Below the pieces are notes generated by a model. The model was not told the DNA's origin. It ran no database searches and saw nothing but the letters and a program-made list of their open reading frames with translations. This document shows, piece by piece, positions 16,560 through 24,018 of a DNA stretch of 37,319 bases; within the stretch, counting starts at the first letter, position 1, and each line of letters starts with the position of its first letter. The stretch comes from Kiritimatiellia bacterium (GTDB lineage Bacteria > Verrucomicrobiota > Kiritimatiellia > SLAD01), in contig SLCI01000114.1 of assembly GCA_007125875.1 (NCBI GenBank), positions 1-37,319 of the forward strand. Reading direction: 5' to 3'. The position numbers were made by a program, and so were the translations under genes.

Positions 16560-18593
16560 TTACTCGTCTTCTTCTTCATGCTGCTTGGCTTCAGCCATCA
16601 CCTTTTGCGCGATGTTCGCGGGTACAACCTCATAGCGGGCATAGGCCATCTCAAAACTACCGCGACCACCCGTCATACTGCGCAATTCAGAGGAGTAACG
16701 GAAGATCTCTGCTTGCGGCACCTCAGCGGTGACCACTTGCATACCGTCGCCACTCTCCACGCCCATGATGCGTCCACGCTTGTGATTCAAGTCGCCGGTA
16801 ATATCGCCCATGAACTGATCTGGAATCGTCACGGTCAGCTTCATAATGGGCTCGAGCAGCACGGGCTTGGCTTTACTCATACCGTCACGCAGTGCGCGCG
16901 CACCGGCAATCTTGAATGCCACTTCAGAGGAGTCCACATCATGATACGACCCATCGTAAACCGTAATCTTGACGTTCATTACAGGGTATCCTGCTACGGC
17001 ACCTCGTAAGAGCCCCTCCTGCAATCCTTTCTGTACCGCCGGCATAAAATTGCCGGGAATCACACCGCCGACAATCGCGTTTACAAACCACTCTTCATCG
17101 GACGGATCACGCGGGGCGACCCGCAGATACACTTCGCCATATTGGCCGCGACCACCGGATTGCTTCTTATGCTTGTGATGCCCTTCGCCTTGCGCGGTGA
17201 TGGTCTCACGATAAGCCACGCGCGGTGTGTGCAGCTCAACCTCGACATGATTACGTTCTTTCATACGCTCGACGGCCGCCTCCAATTGCTGGTCGCCTAA
17301 GCCAGAAAGGATCATCTCATGGGTTTCACTGTTGCGTTCCGTATGAATGGTCGGATCTTCGTCCGCCACACGATGCAAAGCGGTCGCCAACTTATCTTCG
17401 TCACCCTGTTTCTTGGCCGTGACAGAGTAGAAGGTGGTGGCGGAAGGGAATTCAATCGTATTGAAGTGAATCTCACTACCCACCGCGCAGAGTGAATCGT
17501 TCAACTCCGTCGCCTTCAATTTTGGAATCGCCACGATATCACCGGCATGTGCAACGTCGATCTCCTCCTGTTTCTTGCCGTTGATGATCATCAAGTGACC
17601 AACTTTTTCCTTCTGACCTTTCGTCGCATTATAAATTTCCTGACCTTTTTTAAGGCTCCCGCCATAAACACGTACGAAGGATACCTGCCCCGTGAACGGA
17701 TCATTCAGGGAACGCCAGACAAATCCTGAAAACGGCGCATCTGGATTCACATCAACGACCGAACCGTCCTTGTCCTTGACGGGGCGTTCCGGCGGTGAGG
17801 GCAGTAATAACGAGATGCCTTCCAGTAATTCCTCCAAGCCCAAATTAGTTTTAGACGAAACAGCAAAAACGGGGATCAAGTTGCCATCGTGCACGGCGCC
17901 ATGTAGGCCGGCAGCAATTTCTTCCGCTGATAAATCCTCGCCACCAAGATATTTTTCAATTAGGGCGTCGTCAGTTTCCGCGGCGTACTCAACCAGTGCC
18001 CCTTTCATTTCCTTGGCGCGATCAGCGATGTCCGCCGGGATTTCTTTAGCGGCCATGACGTCGATCACACTCTTGTGATCCAGCGTGGGAATAACGACCG
18101 GCACACATTGTGCGCCCCACAAGCCTTGGATGGCTTCCAAGGCCCCATAGAAATCGGCATTCTCTTTATCGATGCCGGTCACCACGATCGCACGCGGCAA
18201 TCCAGCCAGCTCGCAGTTTTTCCATGCACGGTGTGTACCAACCTGCACGCCAGAAACGGCATCAACGACAATCACTCCACCATCGGACACGGCCGTGGCT
18301 GATAAGACTTGGCCATAGAAATCAGCATATCCAGGGGTGTCCAGAGCAACCAACTCCATGTCGCGACCGCCCTTGGTCTTATAGACCAAATCGAAAGATG
18401 TCGCCCACATCGAGATCTGACGTGATTTTTCCTCGTCGGTCCAATCGGAAGCGCTGGTGCCGTTATCGGGAGAGCCTTGACGATCTGTAACCCCCAGCTT
18501 GAAGAGAATGGCATCGAGCAAAGCCGTCTTGCCCGAACCGGTATGCCCCAATAAAGCGAAATTGCGGACGTTGGTGATCTCGATATTCTTCAT
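16560..18593 (-). CDS. Elongation factor G-like GTPase (second EF-G type)
   Basis: A 677-residue translational GTPase with all EF-G domains in order: G domain (P-loop GHTGSGKT at 16-23; G3 DTPGYADF), domain II (~285-370), domain III, and domains IV and V (GRGQYGEVYLRVAPRD, then GDITGDLNHKRGRIMGVE and MTGGRGSFEMAYARYEVVP). It belongs to the divergent EF-G-like group rather than canonical FusA: the P-loop is GHTGSGKT instead of GHIDAGKT, and RGITI is RQISM. The guanine-specificity motif NKxD reads TGID (VVTGIDKENADF), losing the Lys. A GGGAGAGG ribosome site precedes the ATG. It heads a unit with yebC and ruvC, and a long repeat-rich region lies upstream. Its cellular role is unknown. Confidence 0.9.
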   Translation of the reverse strand: MKNIEITNVRNFALLGHTGSGKTALLDAILFKLGVTDRQGSPDNGTSASDWTDEEKSRQISMWATSFDLVYKTKGGRDMELVALDTPGYADFYGQVLSATAVSDGGVIVVDAVSGVQVGTHRAWKNCELAGLPRAIVVTGIDKENADFYGALEAIQGLWGAQCVPVVIPTLDHKSVIDVMAAKEIPADIADRAKEMKGALVEYAAETDDALIEKYLGGEDLSAEEIAAGLHGAVHDGNLIPVFAVSSKTNLGLEELLEGISLLLPSPPERPVKDKDGSVVDVNPDAPFSGFVWRSLNDPFTGQVSFVRVYGGSLKKGQEIYNATKGQKEKVGHLMIINGKKQEEIDVAHAGDIVAIPKLKATELNDSLCAVGSEIHFNTIEFPSATTFYSVTAKKQGDEDKLATALHRVADEDPTIHTERNSETHEMILSGLGDQQLEAAVERMKERNHVEVELHTPRVAYRETITAQGEGHHKHKKQSGGRGQYGEVYLRVAPRDPSDEEWFVNAIVGGVIPGNFMPAVQKGLQEGLLRGAVAGYPVMNVKITVYDGSYHDVDSSEVAFKIAGARALRDGMSKAKPVLLEPIMKLTVTIPDQFMGDITGDLNHKRGRIMGVESGDGMQVVTAEVPQAEIFRYSSELRSMTGGRGSFEMAYARYEVVPANIAQKVMAEAKQHEEEDE

Positions 18594-18695
18594 CAGCTGT
18601 GCCTCTCCCTCGTCATTATGGTACGTCTAATTACGCTTCAGCGGCGTACCGGTGAGAGTCCACAAGGAACGCCGACAAAAGCACGTGAAATGGTT

Positions 18696-18720
18696 GCTGT
18701 GACGATGATCACGTCACAGC
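18696..18720. repeat. Perfect inverted repeat, GCTGTGACG arms
   Basis: GCTGTGACG and CGTCACAGC, nine perfect pairs, flank the 7-base loop atgatca. The site lies 103-127 bases upstream of the EF-G-like start codon. It could be a protein-binding operator or an RNA hairpin in the leader of that gene. No T-run follows on either strand. Confidence 0.5.
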
Positions 18721-19006
18721 GTCCGAGTGCCTCATTGATACGACACTTAAGGGCGTTTGACAACGAGAAAGCCGTTTATGAGCCTTCGGTCAACTATGAA
18801 GAAATGCATCAGGGAAAGCCCCATCGAGGTTCCTCGAGTGGACGGTTAGAGGGACCGGGGTCGGACCACAGGTTTCTCCAGAACATCAACGGTTTGCGAC
18901 TGCGAAACGGCATGATTATGGGCTTAGAGGCGCCTTTTGAGGGTGGTTTAAGGCTCTAAGGGCTGAGAATGTGACGAGCCGGACGGATGGGAATGGGCAC
19001 CAATGC

Positions 19007-19148
19007 TTTTCCAACGATTGGAAAACGGCCCGAAAATTTTTCCAACGATTGGAAAAAGTGCGGGAAAAAGTTCCAACGATTGGAAAACTCACCTAAAAAG
19101 TTTCCAATGATTGGAAAATGGCGAAAAGTTTCTCCCAATGATTGGAGA
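19007..19148. repeat. Array of five TTCCAA-NNN-TTGGAA palindromes, exact 31-bp period
   Basis: Five inverted repeats have centres at 19016, 19047, 19078, 19109 and 19140, so each step is exactly 31 bases. The first three have CGA at the centre and the last two TGA. Arms are TTTTCCAA/TTGGAAAA in the best units and degrade to TCCCAA/TTGGAG in the fifth. The spacers between the arms differ in sequence. The array is about 410-555 bases upstream of the EF-G-like gene and about 490 bases beyond the end of manC. The even phasing, near three helical turns, suggests protein binding on one face of the DNA. Confidence 0.9.
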
Positions 19149-19318
19149 CGTATCTTTTGCGCTGCGGGCGGGGCATGTTTCGGCTGGCGGTTGTCTTCGC
19201 GGACAGTTAGCTGTTGGTTGGGATTGAGATGTCTCGACAGGCTCGACATGACTGCGTTTTTTGATGTCGCTCCATTGGCGCGGCTTGCTGAGCTTGCTCT
19301 CTGTTGCGTGATGGGATC

Positions 19319-19497
19319 GGTAGGGCGAGGCTGCCTGCCCGTCCTCCGGCGGGTCTCGCCGAGCCGCTGGAGCAGGCGCAAGCACAGGGTCAGCACGGGT
19401 GCAGATCATGCTCACGGCTCATCCAGAGGATTCGCCCTACCAAATTTGGACGTGACCCACATTTTTTGCCGCACTGCGGATGGTTTTGAGACAGCCT
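19319..19497 (-). repeat. MITE-like element, copy B
   Basis: Inverted copy of the element at 14892-15071. The 123-bp core (19319-19441) has perfect 10-bp terminal inverted repeats GGTAGGGCGA and TCGCCCTACC. Identical blocks shared with copy A are 19324-19372 (49 bases) and 19404-19442 (39 bases), and the extension ends in TGGTTTTGAGACAGCCT (19481-19497). No open frame belongs to it. The two copies flank the EF-G-like, yebC and ruvC genes in opposite orientation. Confidence 0.8.
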
Positions 19498-19612
19498 CTC
19501 CCATCGAGCCGTTGGAAAGAGTGCGGGATGATGACCGAACCTGGCGCCGCGAAGCACCTGCTCGGCGGAAGCGGGTCGAGTAAGTGTGGAGATGAAGTGT
19601 TCCCGTGAAGCG

Positions 19613-19634
19613 GGCGGGTGGCCCCTGCCCCGCC
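19613..19634 (-). terminator. Weak GC hairpin beyond manC
   Basis: GGCGGG and CCCGCC arms around a 10-base loop start 8 bases past the manC stop. No U-tract follows in the manC transcript, so intrinsic termination is doubtful; it may only stabilise the 3' end of the long transcript. Confidence 0.3.
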
Positions 19635-19641
19635 AGCGTCT

Positions 19642-20721
19642 TTACAGCCACTGTTTCTTGTCGGCTTGCTTCAGCTTTTCGACCAGTTTCTTGACGTCTT
19701 GGGCCCGGTCTCGAGGACAGATCAAGGTGGCGTCATCCGCCTGGACGACAATCAAATCAGACACACCGATTAAGGCGGTTAGCCGCCCTTTCGAATAGAC
19801 GATATTCTGATTGGCATCGACTGTCTCACTATCCCCAATCGACACATTCCCCTCGGCATCGGCATCAAAGTGATTATCGAGCGCCGGCCAAGCGCCAACG
19901 TCATCCCAGGCAAACGTGCCGCGCACCATTAGGATATTGTCGGCCTTCTCCATCAGTGCGTAATCAATCGAGATCTTCTCAAGATCAGCATACGCATCGC
20001 GCAACGCATCCGAAAAAGCTTCCGTGTGTGCGACGGGCGTAAGGTCGTCAATTAGGCTTTTTAGTGGGAGCCGATGACGCTCCAAGGCGTTTTCGATGGC
20101 GCGGACCGACCAAATGAACATGCCGGAATTCCAGCAGAAACGGCCTGACTCCAAATACGTTTGTGCCGTTTCGGCATCGGGCTTCTCAACGAAGCGGATC
20201 GCCTTCAGGAACGTGACCGCTTCGATTTCGGCATCCACATCCGCCGCTTCAATGTAGCCGTAGCCTGTGCTGGGTTCGGTGGGCTGGATGCCGATCGTAA
20301 TCAGGACGTCGCGCTGCTGCGCAAGCAAAAGACTTTGCTTCAGCGTGTTGCGATAGATATCCAAATCACCGATGACATGATCAGCGGTCAGAATACAAAA
20401 GGATGCATCAGGATCTTTAGCTTTGACTAACGCTGCCCCTAACGCGGCGGCTGCTGCGGTATCGCGTCCAACCGGCTCACCAATAATGTTTTCCAGCGGT
20501 AGTTGAGGAGCAGCGGCTTGCGATGCCTCCACCAAGTCCTGATTGGTAATGACATACACGCGCTCTGGCGGGATGAGGCCTTCGAGCCGATCCACGGCCT
20601 GCGCCAGGAGCGTCGCATCGCCTACCAGTGAAAGCAATTGTTTGGGACGCTGGGTACGACTGAGCGGCCAAAACCGTTCACCACGTCCACCAGCCAAAAT
20701 TACTGCATACATTCGATCCAT
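19642..20721 (-). CDS. manC: Mannose-1-phosphate guanylyltransferase
   Basis: Forms GDP-mannose from GTP and mannose-1-phosphate for cell-surface glycans. The nucleotidyltransferase signature LAGGRGERFWPLSR followed by RPKQLL is at the N-terminus; FVEKP and the core WNSGMF are present, and the C-terminus carries the beta-helix part with FAWDDVGAW. At 359 residues it is the monofunctional type, without the fused isomerase domain of ~480-residue enzymes. The ATG at 20721 is chosen because GAGGA lies 5 bases upstream, over the trpA stop; a GTG at 20733 overlapping that stop is less likely. Last gene of the long minus-strand run. Confidence 0.93.
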   Translation of the reverse strand: MDRMYAVILAGGRGERFWPLSRTQRPKQLLSLVGDATLLAQAVDRLEGLIPPERVYVITNQDLVEASQAAAPQLPLENIIGEPVGRDTAAAAALGAALVKAKDPDASFCILTADHVIGDLDIYRNTLKQSLLLAQQRDVLITIGIQPTEPSTGYGYIEAADVDAEIEAVTFLKAIRFVEKPDAETAQTYLESGRFCWNSGMFIWSVRAIENALERHRLPLKSLIDDLTPVAHTEAFSDALRDAYADLEKISIDYALMEKADNILMVRGTFAWDDVGAWPALDNHFDADAEGNVSIGDSETVDANQNIVYSKGRLTALIGVSDLIVVQADDATLICPRDRAQDVKKLVEKLKQADKKQWL

Positions 20722-20729
20722 CATATTCC

Positions 20730-21530
20730 TCACTTTTTGACGGCACTAACCATTTCCGCCAGCCATTCCCCGACTTGCTTCAATGCGCTGGGCGAACGGC
20801 CCGCTTCATGCAGCCGCTGAACGATCGCACTGCCGACTACAATCGCATCCGCCCCGCGCGACGCGGTCTTGGCCTGTTTGGGATTCGAGATACCAAAGCC
20901 CAGCGCCAGCGGCACATCGGTCACAGAGCGAGCCCGCTTGAGCAAATCGGTCGCCTCCGAAGCCAGTTTGGTTTGCATTCCCGTGACGCCAGTCCGCGAG
21001 ACGGCGTAAACGAAGCCGCTGGCATGCCGAACAATGGACTGGATCCGTTGCGTCGACGTAGTCGGCGTGATCAGGGGAATATAGTTCAGCCCTGCCGAGT
21101 GCAATTGGTCTGCATAACTGCCGGTTTCTTCTGCGGGCAGATCCAAGATCAACATGCCGTCAATGCCGACCTTGCCCGCTCGACGAATCGCGCGCTCAAA
21201 GCCGGGCGCATACAGCAAATTCATGTAGCAGTAGCACATCACCGGGATCGCACTGGTCTCGCGCAACATTTTCACCATGTCAAAAATGCCGTTCAACGTG
21301 GTACCCGACTCCAAAGCACGCATCGCCGATTCTTGATTTACGCGCCCATCGGCTAAGGGATCAGAGAACGGGATGCCCAACTCCACAATGTCCACACCAG
21401 CGTTTTCCAGCAGCTTAATGTGCTTGAGCGTTTGTTCCAAATCCGGGTCACCGGCGGTGATATAGGCAATGAATCCCTTTTGTTTCTGCCTTTTTAAGTC
21501 TGTAAAGCATTGGTCAATTCGTGTCTGCAT
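20730..21530 (-). CDS. trpA: Tryptophan synthase alpha subunit
   Basis: Cleaves indole-3-glycerol phosphate to indole and glyceraldehyde-3-phosphate, normally in complex with TrpB. The 266-residue TIM barrel has the catalytic Glu (E50 in VELGIPFSD) and Asp (D61 in PLADG), plus the phosphate-site motifs SRTGVTG and GFGISNP. The usual DGPxIQ after the catalytic Asp reads DGRVNQ, a local departure. The gene starts 4 bases after coaX, with GGAAAG as ribosome site inside coaX, and its stop overlaps the manC ribosome site. No trpB or other trp gene is nearby, so it is separated from its usual operon partners. Confidence 0.95.
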   Translation of the reverse strand: MQTRIDQCFTDLKRQKQKGFIAYITAGDPDLEQTLKHIKLLENAGVDIVELGIPFSDPLADGRVNQESAMRALESGTTLNGIFDMVKMLRETSAIPVMCYCYMNLLYAPGFERAIRRAGKVGIDGMLILDLPAEETGSYADQLHSAGLNYIPLITPTTSTQRIQSIVRHASGFVYAVSRTGVTGMQTKLASEATDLLKRARSVTDVPLALGFGISNPKQAKTASRGADAIVVGSAIVQRLHEAGRSPSALKQVGEWLAEMVSAVKK

Positions 21531-21534
21531 TGAT

Positions 21535-22329
21535 CTATTCTTTCCGATTCAATTCATAAATGCGACCTAACCCATACAAGGTGAGATCACGATCATAGTA
21601 AAGCGGTAATTCCATCCCCTTTAGCACCCAACGCGCGTATCCCCCCGTCGCACATAGCGTGACGCGTTGATAGCGGAGCCGACGCATCAAATGGAGGCAG
21701 ATCTCTTTTACCATACCACGGTAACCGTGCAATGCCCCTAATCGCATCGCCTGCTCGGTCGTTTTGCCCACGGCTTGGCGAATTGGCATCAATTCGACCG
21801 GGGGAAGCAATGAAGTCTTTTCGGCCAGATAGGACAGCATCAAATCGGGTCCCGGCGCAATGACACCACCGGTGTAGCCCTTACGCGGTTGAATAATGTC
21901 AAAGGTCGTGGCCGTACCGATATCAATCACAATGATCGGAATCTCATAGCGCGCGACGGCACCGGCCACATTGGCTAACCGATCTTGCCCAATACGCTCA
22001 GGTTGCGGGTATGTGATCGCTGCGCCTAACTGCAACTGGTGATTCACGAGCAACGGCTCTACGCCCGATAAACGATGTGTCAACTTCAGGAACTTATCGT
22101 TGACTTTCGGGACCACGGAAGCGACTACCACGCCGCGCGGGTTTTGCTGTGCGCGCCAACTCTTCAGTAAATCACGCAATGCCGCGCCATTCAGTTCGGC
22201 CGTCGGGATTCGTTCACGCTTCACAATCCGACCCGATGTATACCAGCCCAATGAAGTGCTGGAATTACCCACATCAATGACCCAAACGGGGAGCTGCGCC
22301 ATCCGAGCAGTGACAGGTCGCTTCCTCAT
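21535..22329 (-). CDS. coaX: Type III pantothenate kinase
   Basis: Phosphorylates pantothenate, the first step of coenzyme A synthesis; this feedback-insensitive type needs a monovalent cation. The 264-residue protein has the ASKHA-fold motifs: VIDVGNSS (D19, G21, N22), ERIGQDRLAN (the GxDR pantothenate motif) and VIDIGTATTFD, followed by GGVIAPG. The ATG overlaps the nadC stop as ATGA. Ten residues precede the usual start of the fold; M10 is an alternative start. Together with nadC it makes a small cofactor segment. Confidence 0.95.
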   Translation of the reverse strand: MRKRPVTARMAQLPVWVIDVGNSSTSLGWYTSGRIVKRERIPTAELNGAALRDLLKSWRAQQNPRGVVVASVVPKVNDKFLKLTHRLSGVEPLLVNHQLQLGAAITYPQPERIGQDRLANVAGAVARYEIPIIVIDIGTATTFDIIQPRKGYTGGVIAPGPDLMLSYLAEKTSLLPPVELMPIRQAVGKTTEQAMRLGALHGYRGMVKEICLHLMRRLRYQRVTLCATGGYARWVLKGMELPLYYDRDLTLYGLGRIYELNRKE

Positions 22330-23198
22330 TGAACGGTTTCATCCCAATCCATCGCACAATCGAAGGCATCGATGGAGTGCGTCAATGCACCGATCGACAA
22401 CGCCGTAGGGCCCGCCTCCGCATAGGCGCGGACGGTATCCAAGGTGATGCCACCGGACACCTCAGTCTTAATCTGATCCCCACATCGTTGCACGCAGTCT
22501 CTGACTTGGTCAGGCGTCATGTTGTCCAGCAGGACCCAGTCGGGCCGTGCTGACAACACATCGTCGAGTTGTTCCGGATGATCAATTTCGATTTGGATCG
22601 GAATTTCGGGGAAGCGCGCGCGAGCCGCTTGGATAGCTCCTGCGATCGAGCGTCCTTCACCCGACATCCAGTACGCTAAGTGATTGTCTTTGATCATCAC
22701 GCGATCATAAAGCCCCATGCGATGATTCTGTCCCCCTCCACAGCGCACGGCATATTTATCGAGCAGCCGCCAACCGGGCGCCGTTTTGCGCGTATCGAGA
22801 ATCATGACGGGCAAGTCGTTGATCCGCTCGCGATAAGTGGCTGTGCGTGTCGCAATCCCGCTTAACCGCTGCACAAAATTCAGCGCCACGCGCTCGGCCG
22901 AAAGGAGTGCACGCGCCTTTCCGCGAACCTGCAGAATCTGTTCACCCGACGTAATGTGGGCGCCATCACCAGCACAAATCTTTACCGTAGCGAGCGGATC
23001 GAGCTGACGAAAGACAGCTGAGGCAATATGCACACCGCACAAAACGCCCTCCTCGCGGGCGATCAGAGAGGCCGCCGCTTTTGCGCTTTCGGGAACCAGC
23101 GACAGCGTAGTGACGTCGCCTGTCCCTAAATCCTCCGTCAACGCCATCTGAATCAAGCGCTCAGCCGCGCTAACACTTTGCTCGATACGTTCCATCAT
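22326..23198 (-). CDS. nadC: Nicotinate-nucleotide pyrophosphorylase (carboxylating)
   Basis: Converts quinolinate and PRPP to nicotinate mononucleotide in de novo NAD synthesis. The 290-residue protein shows the N-terminal TEDLGTGDVTT, the quinolinate-site core LNFVQRLSGIATRT, then ILDTRKTAPGWR and KYAVRCGGGQNHRMGLYDRVMIKDNH, and the barrel strands with IQIEIDHPEQ, LLDNM and VSGGI. The ATG at 23198 overlaps the gspI stop as ATGA, which sets the start; the longer frame up to 23279 is rejected. The preceding genes of the pathway (nadA, nadB) are not in the window. Confidence 0.96.
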   Translation of the reverse strand: MMERIEQSVSAAERLIQMALTEDLGTGDVTTLSLVPESAKAAASLIAREEGVLCGVHIASAVFRQLDPLATVKICAGDGAHITSGEQILQVRGKARALLSAERVALNFVQRLSGIATRTATYRERINDLPVMILDTRKTAPGWRLLDKYAVRCGGGQNHRMGLYDRVMIKDNHLAYWMSGEGRSIAGAIQAARARFPEIPIQIEIDHPEQLDDVLSARPDWVLLDNMTPDQVRDCVQRCGDQIKTEVSGGITLDTVRAYAEAGPTALSIGALTHSIDAFDCAMDWDETVQ

Positions 23199-23536
23199 TC
23201 CGCCCTGGAGGGTGAAAGGTGATGCGCACTGACAGCAACCAACCCGCTGCTGCGATCGCGCCACCGTTGCATCAACCAAACGCCATCACCATCGAATTGC
23301 GTGGCAGGAACTTCTTCAAAAAAAAATTCCAGGCCGCGTCGATCAATCTCTCGAGCACTGCCCTGCGGTTGTTGTGCGGAAGCAATCATGATCTGAGCTG
23401 CAGTACGGCGCGCAGCATCTCCGCGCGATTCGGATCGGAGTGCACTAAAAACGGATTGGCCAGCTGCGATCCCCAGAAAGGCCAAAATAAATAAGGCCAC
23501 CAATACCTCAATCAGGCTAAAGCCATGCTGCTTCAT
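23195..23536 (-). CDS. gspI: Type II secretion minor pseudopilin, GspI-like
   Basis: A 113-residue protein with the type IV prepilin leader: MKQHG, then FSLIEVLVALFILAFLGIAA, with processing between G5 and F6 by the prepilin peptidase and the conserved Glu at +5. The short globular part (EEVPATQFDGDGVWLMQRWRD) fits GspI, a minor pseudopilin at the tip of the periplasmic pseudopilus, but the family is poorly conserved and a different minor pilin is possible. It overlaps gspG upstream and nadC downstream by ATGA. The secretion ATPase, inner-membrane platform and secretin genes are not here. Confidence 0.75.
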   Translation of the reverse strand: MKQHGFSLIEVLVALFILAFLGIAAGQSVFSALRSESRGDAARRTAAQIMIASAQQPQGSAREIDRRGLEFFFEEVPATQFDGDGVWLMQRWRDRSSGLVAVSAHHLSPSRAE

Positions 23537-24018
23537 AACTGCGCGCTAGAAATCTCGGCTGCTGTGCCGGTTCCGCCCGGTTGGCCATCGCTACCATACG
23601 AGATGATTTCGAATGGCTCCCCCGCTCGGCCCGGAGAGAGATAAATGAAAGGATTGCCCCACGGATCGTCCGGCACGCGCGCACGCCCTAAATAGCCGCC
23701 CGCCGGGAAATCACGCGGAACAGGAGAAATTGTGGGGCGCTCAACCAGCGCCTGTAGCCCCTGCGCCTGGGTGGGATAACGCCCGTGATCGATATAGAAC
23801 GACTGCAGCGCTTGCTCCAGCACGCTAATTTGTAGTTTGGCCGTATCCACGCGCGATTCAGACTGATGGCGAATCACATTAATGGTCACGATACTGGCCA
23901 AGCCCATCACAATAACCAGTACCACCAAAACTTCGATTAGGGTGAAGCCTCGGCGCTGTAAATCATCCCCAGCATTTATATGTTTCAGATCGCTCACGTC
24001 GTCTCCATGTCTGATCAT
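23533..24018 (-). CDS. gspG: Type II secretion major pseudopilin GspG
   Basis: The 161-residue major pseudopilin. An unusually long leader (24 residues ending RRG) precedes FTLIEVLVVLVIVMGLASIV, with the peptidase site at G24/F25 and Glu at +5. The GspG-specific globular part is clear: LEQALQSFYIDHGRYPTQ, GLQALVERP, GYLGRARVPDDPWGNPFIYL and the C-terminal calcium-site region ISYGSDGQPGGTGTAAEI. The ATG at 24018 overlaps the epimerase stop as ATGA. It and gspI form a pair embedded among envelope and cofactor genes, which suggests the other type II secretion genes are elsewhere. Confidence 0.93.
   Translation of the reverse strand: MIRHGDDVSDLKHINAGDDLQRRGFTLIEVLVVLVIVMGLASIVTINVIRHQSESRVDTAKLQISVLEQALQSFYIDHGRYPTQAQGLQALVERPTISPVPRDFPAGGYLGRARVPDDPWGNPFIYLSPGRAGEPFEIISYGSDGQPGGTGTAAEISSAQL

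Larger units (their letters stand above)
18594..19641. other. 1048-bp region without a convincing gene, repeat-rich
   Basis: Lies between the end of manC and the start of the EF-G-like gene, both on the minus strand. From left it holds: a 25-bp inverted repeat (18696-18720), CGAGG-tt-CCTCG (18825-18836), the five-unit palindrome array (19007-19148), a short repeat-like block TCTCGACAGGCTCGACATG (19232-19250), the MITE-like copy B (19319-19497), and a GC-rich hairpin beyond manC (19613-19634). An open frame of 113 codons (18618-18959, +) has no ribosome site and no recognisable protein features, so I do not call it a gene. Confidence 0.7.

Noticed and set aside
18618-18959. 113-codon open frame as a gene
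   Set aside because: No ribosome site, no recognisable domain, Arg/Gly-rich random-looking translation, and it lies in a repeat-rich gap antisense to the flanking genes.
19007-19148. CRISPR array
   Set aside because: The 31-bp period is regular, but the repeats are 15-21-bp palindromes with ~10-16-bp spacers, too short for CRISPR spacers, and no cas gene is in the window.
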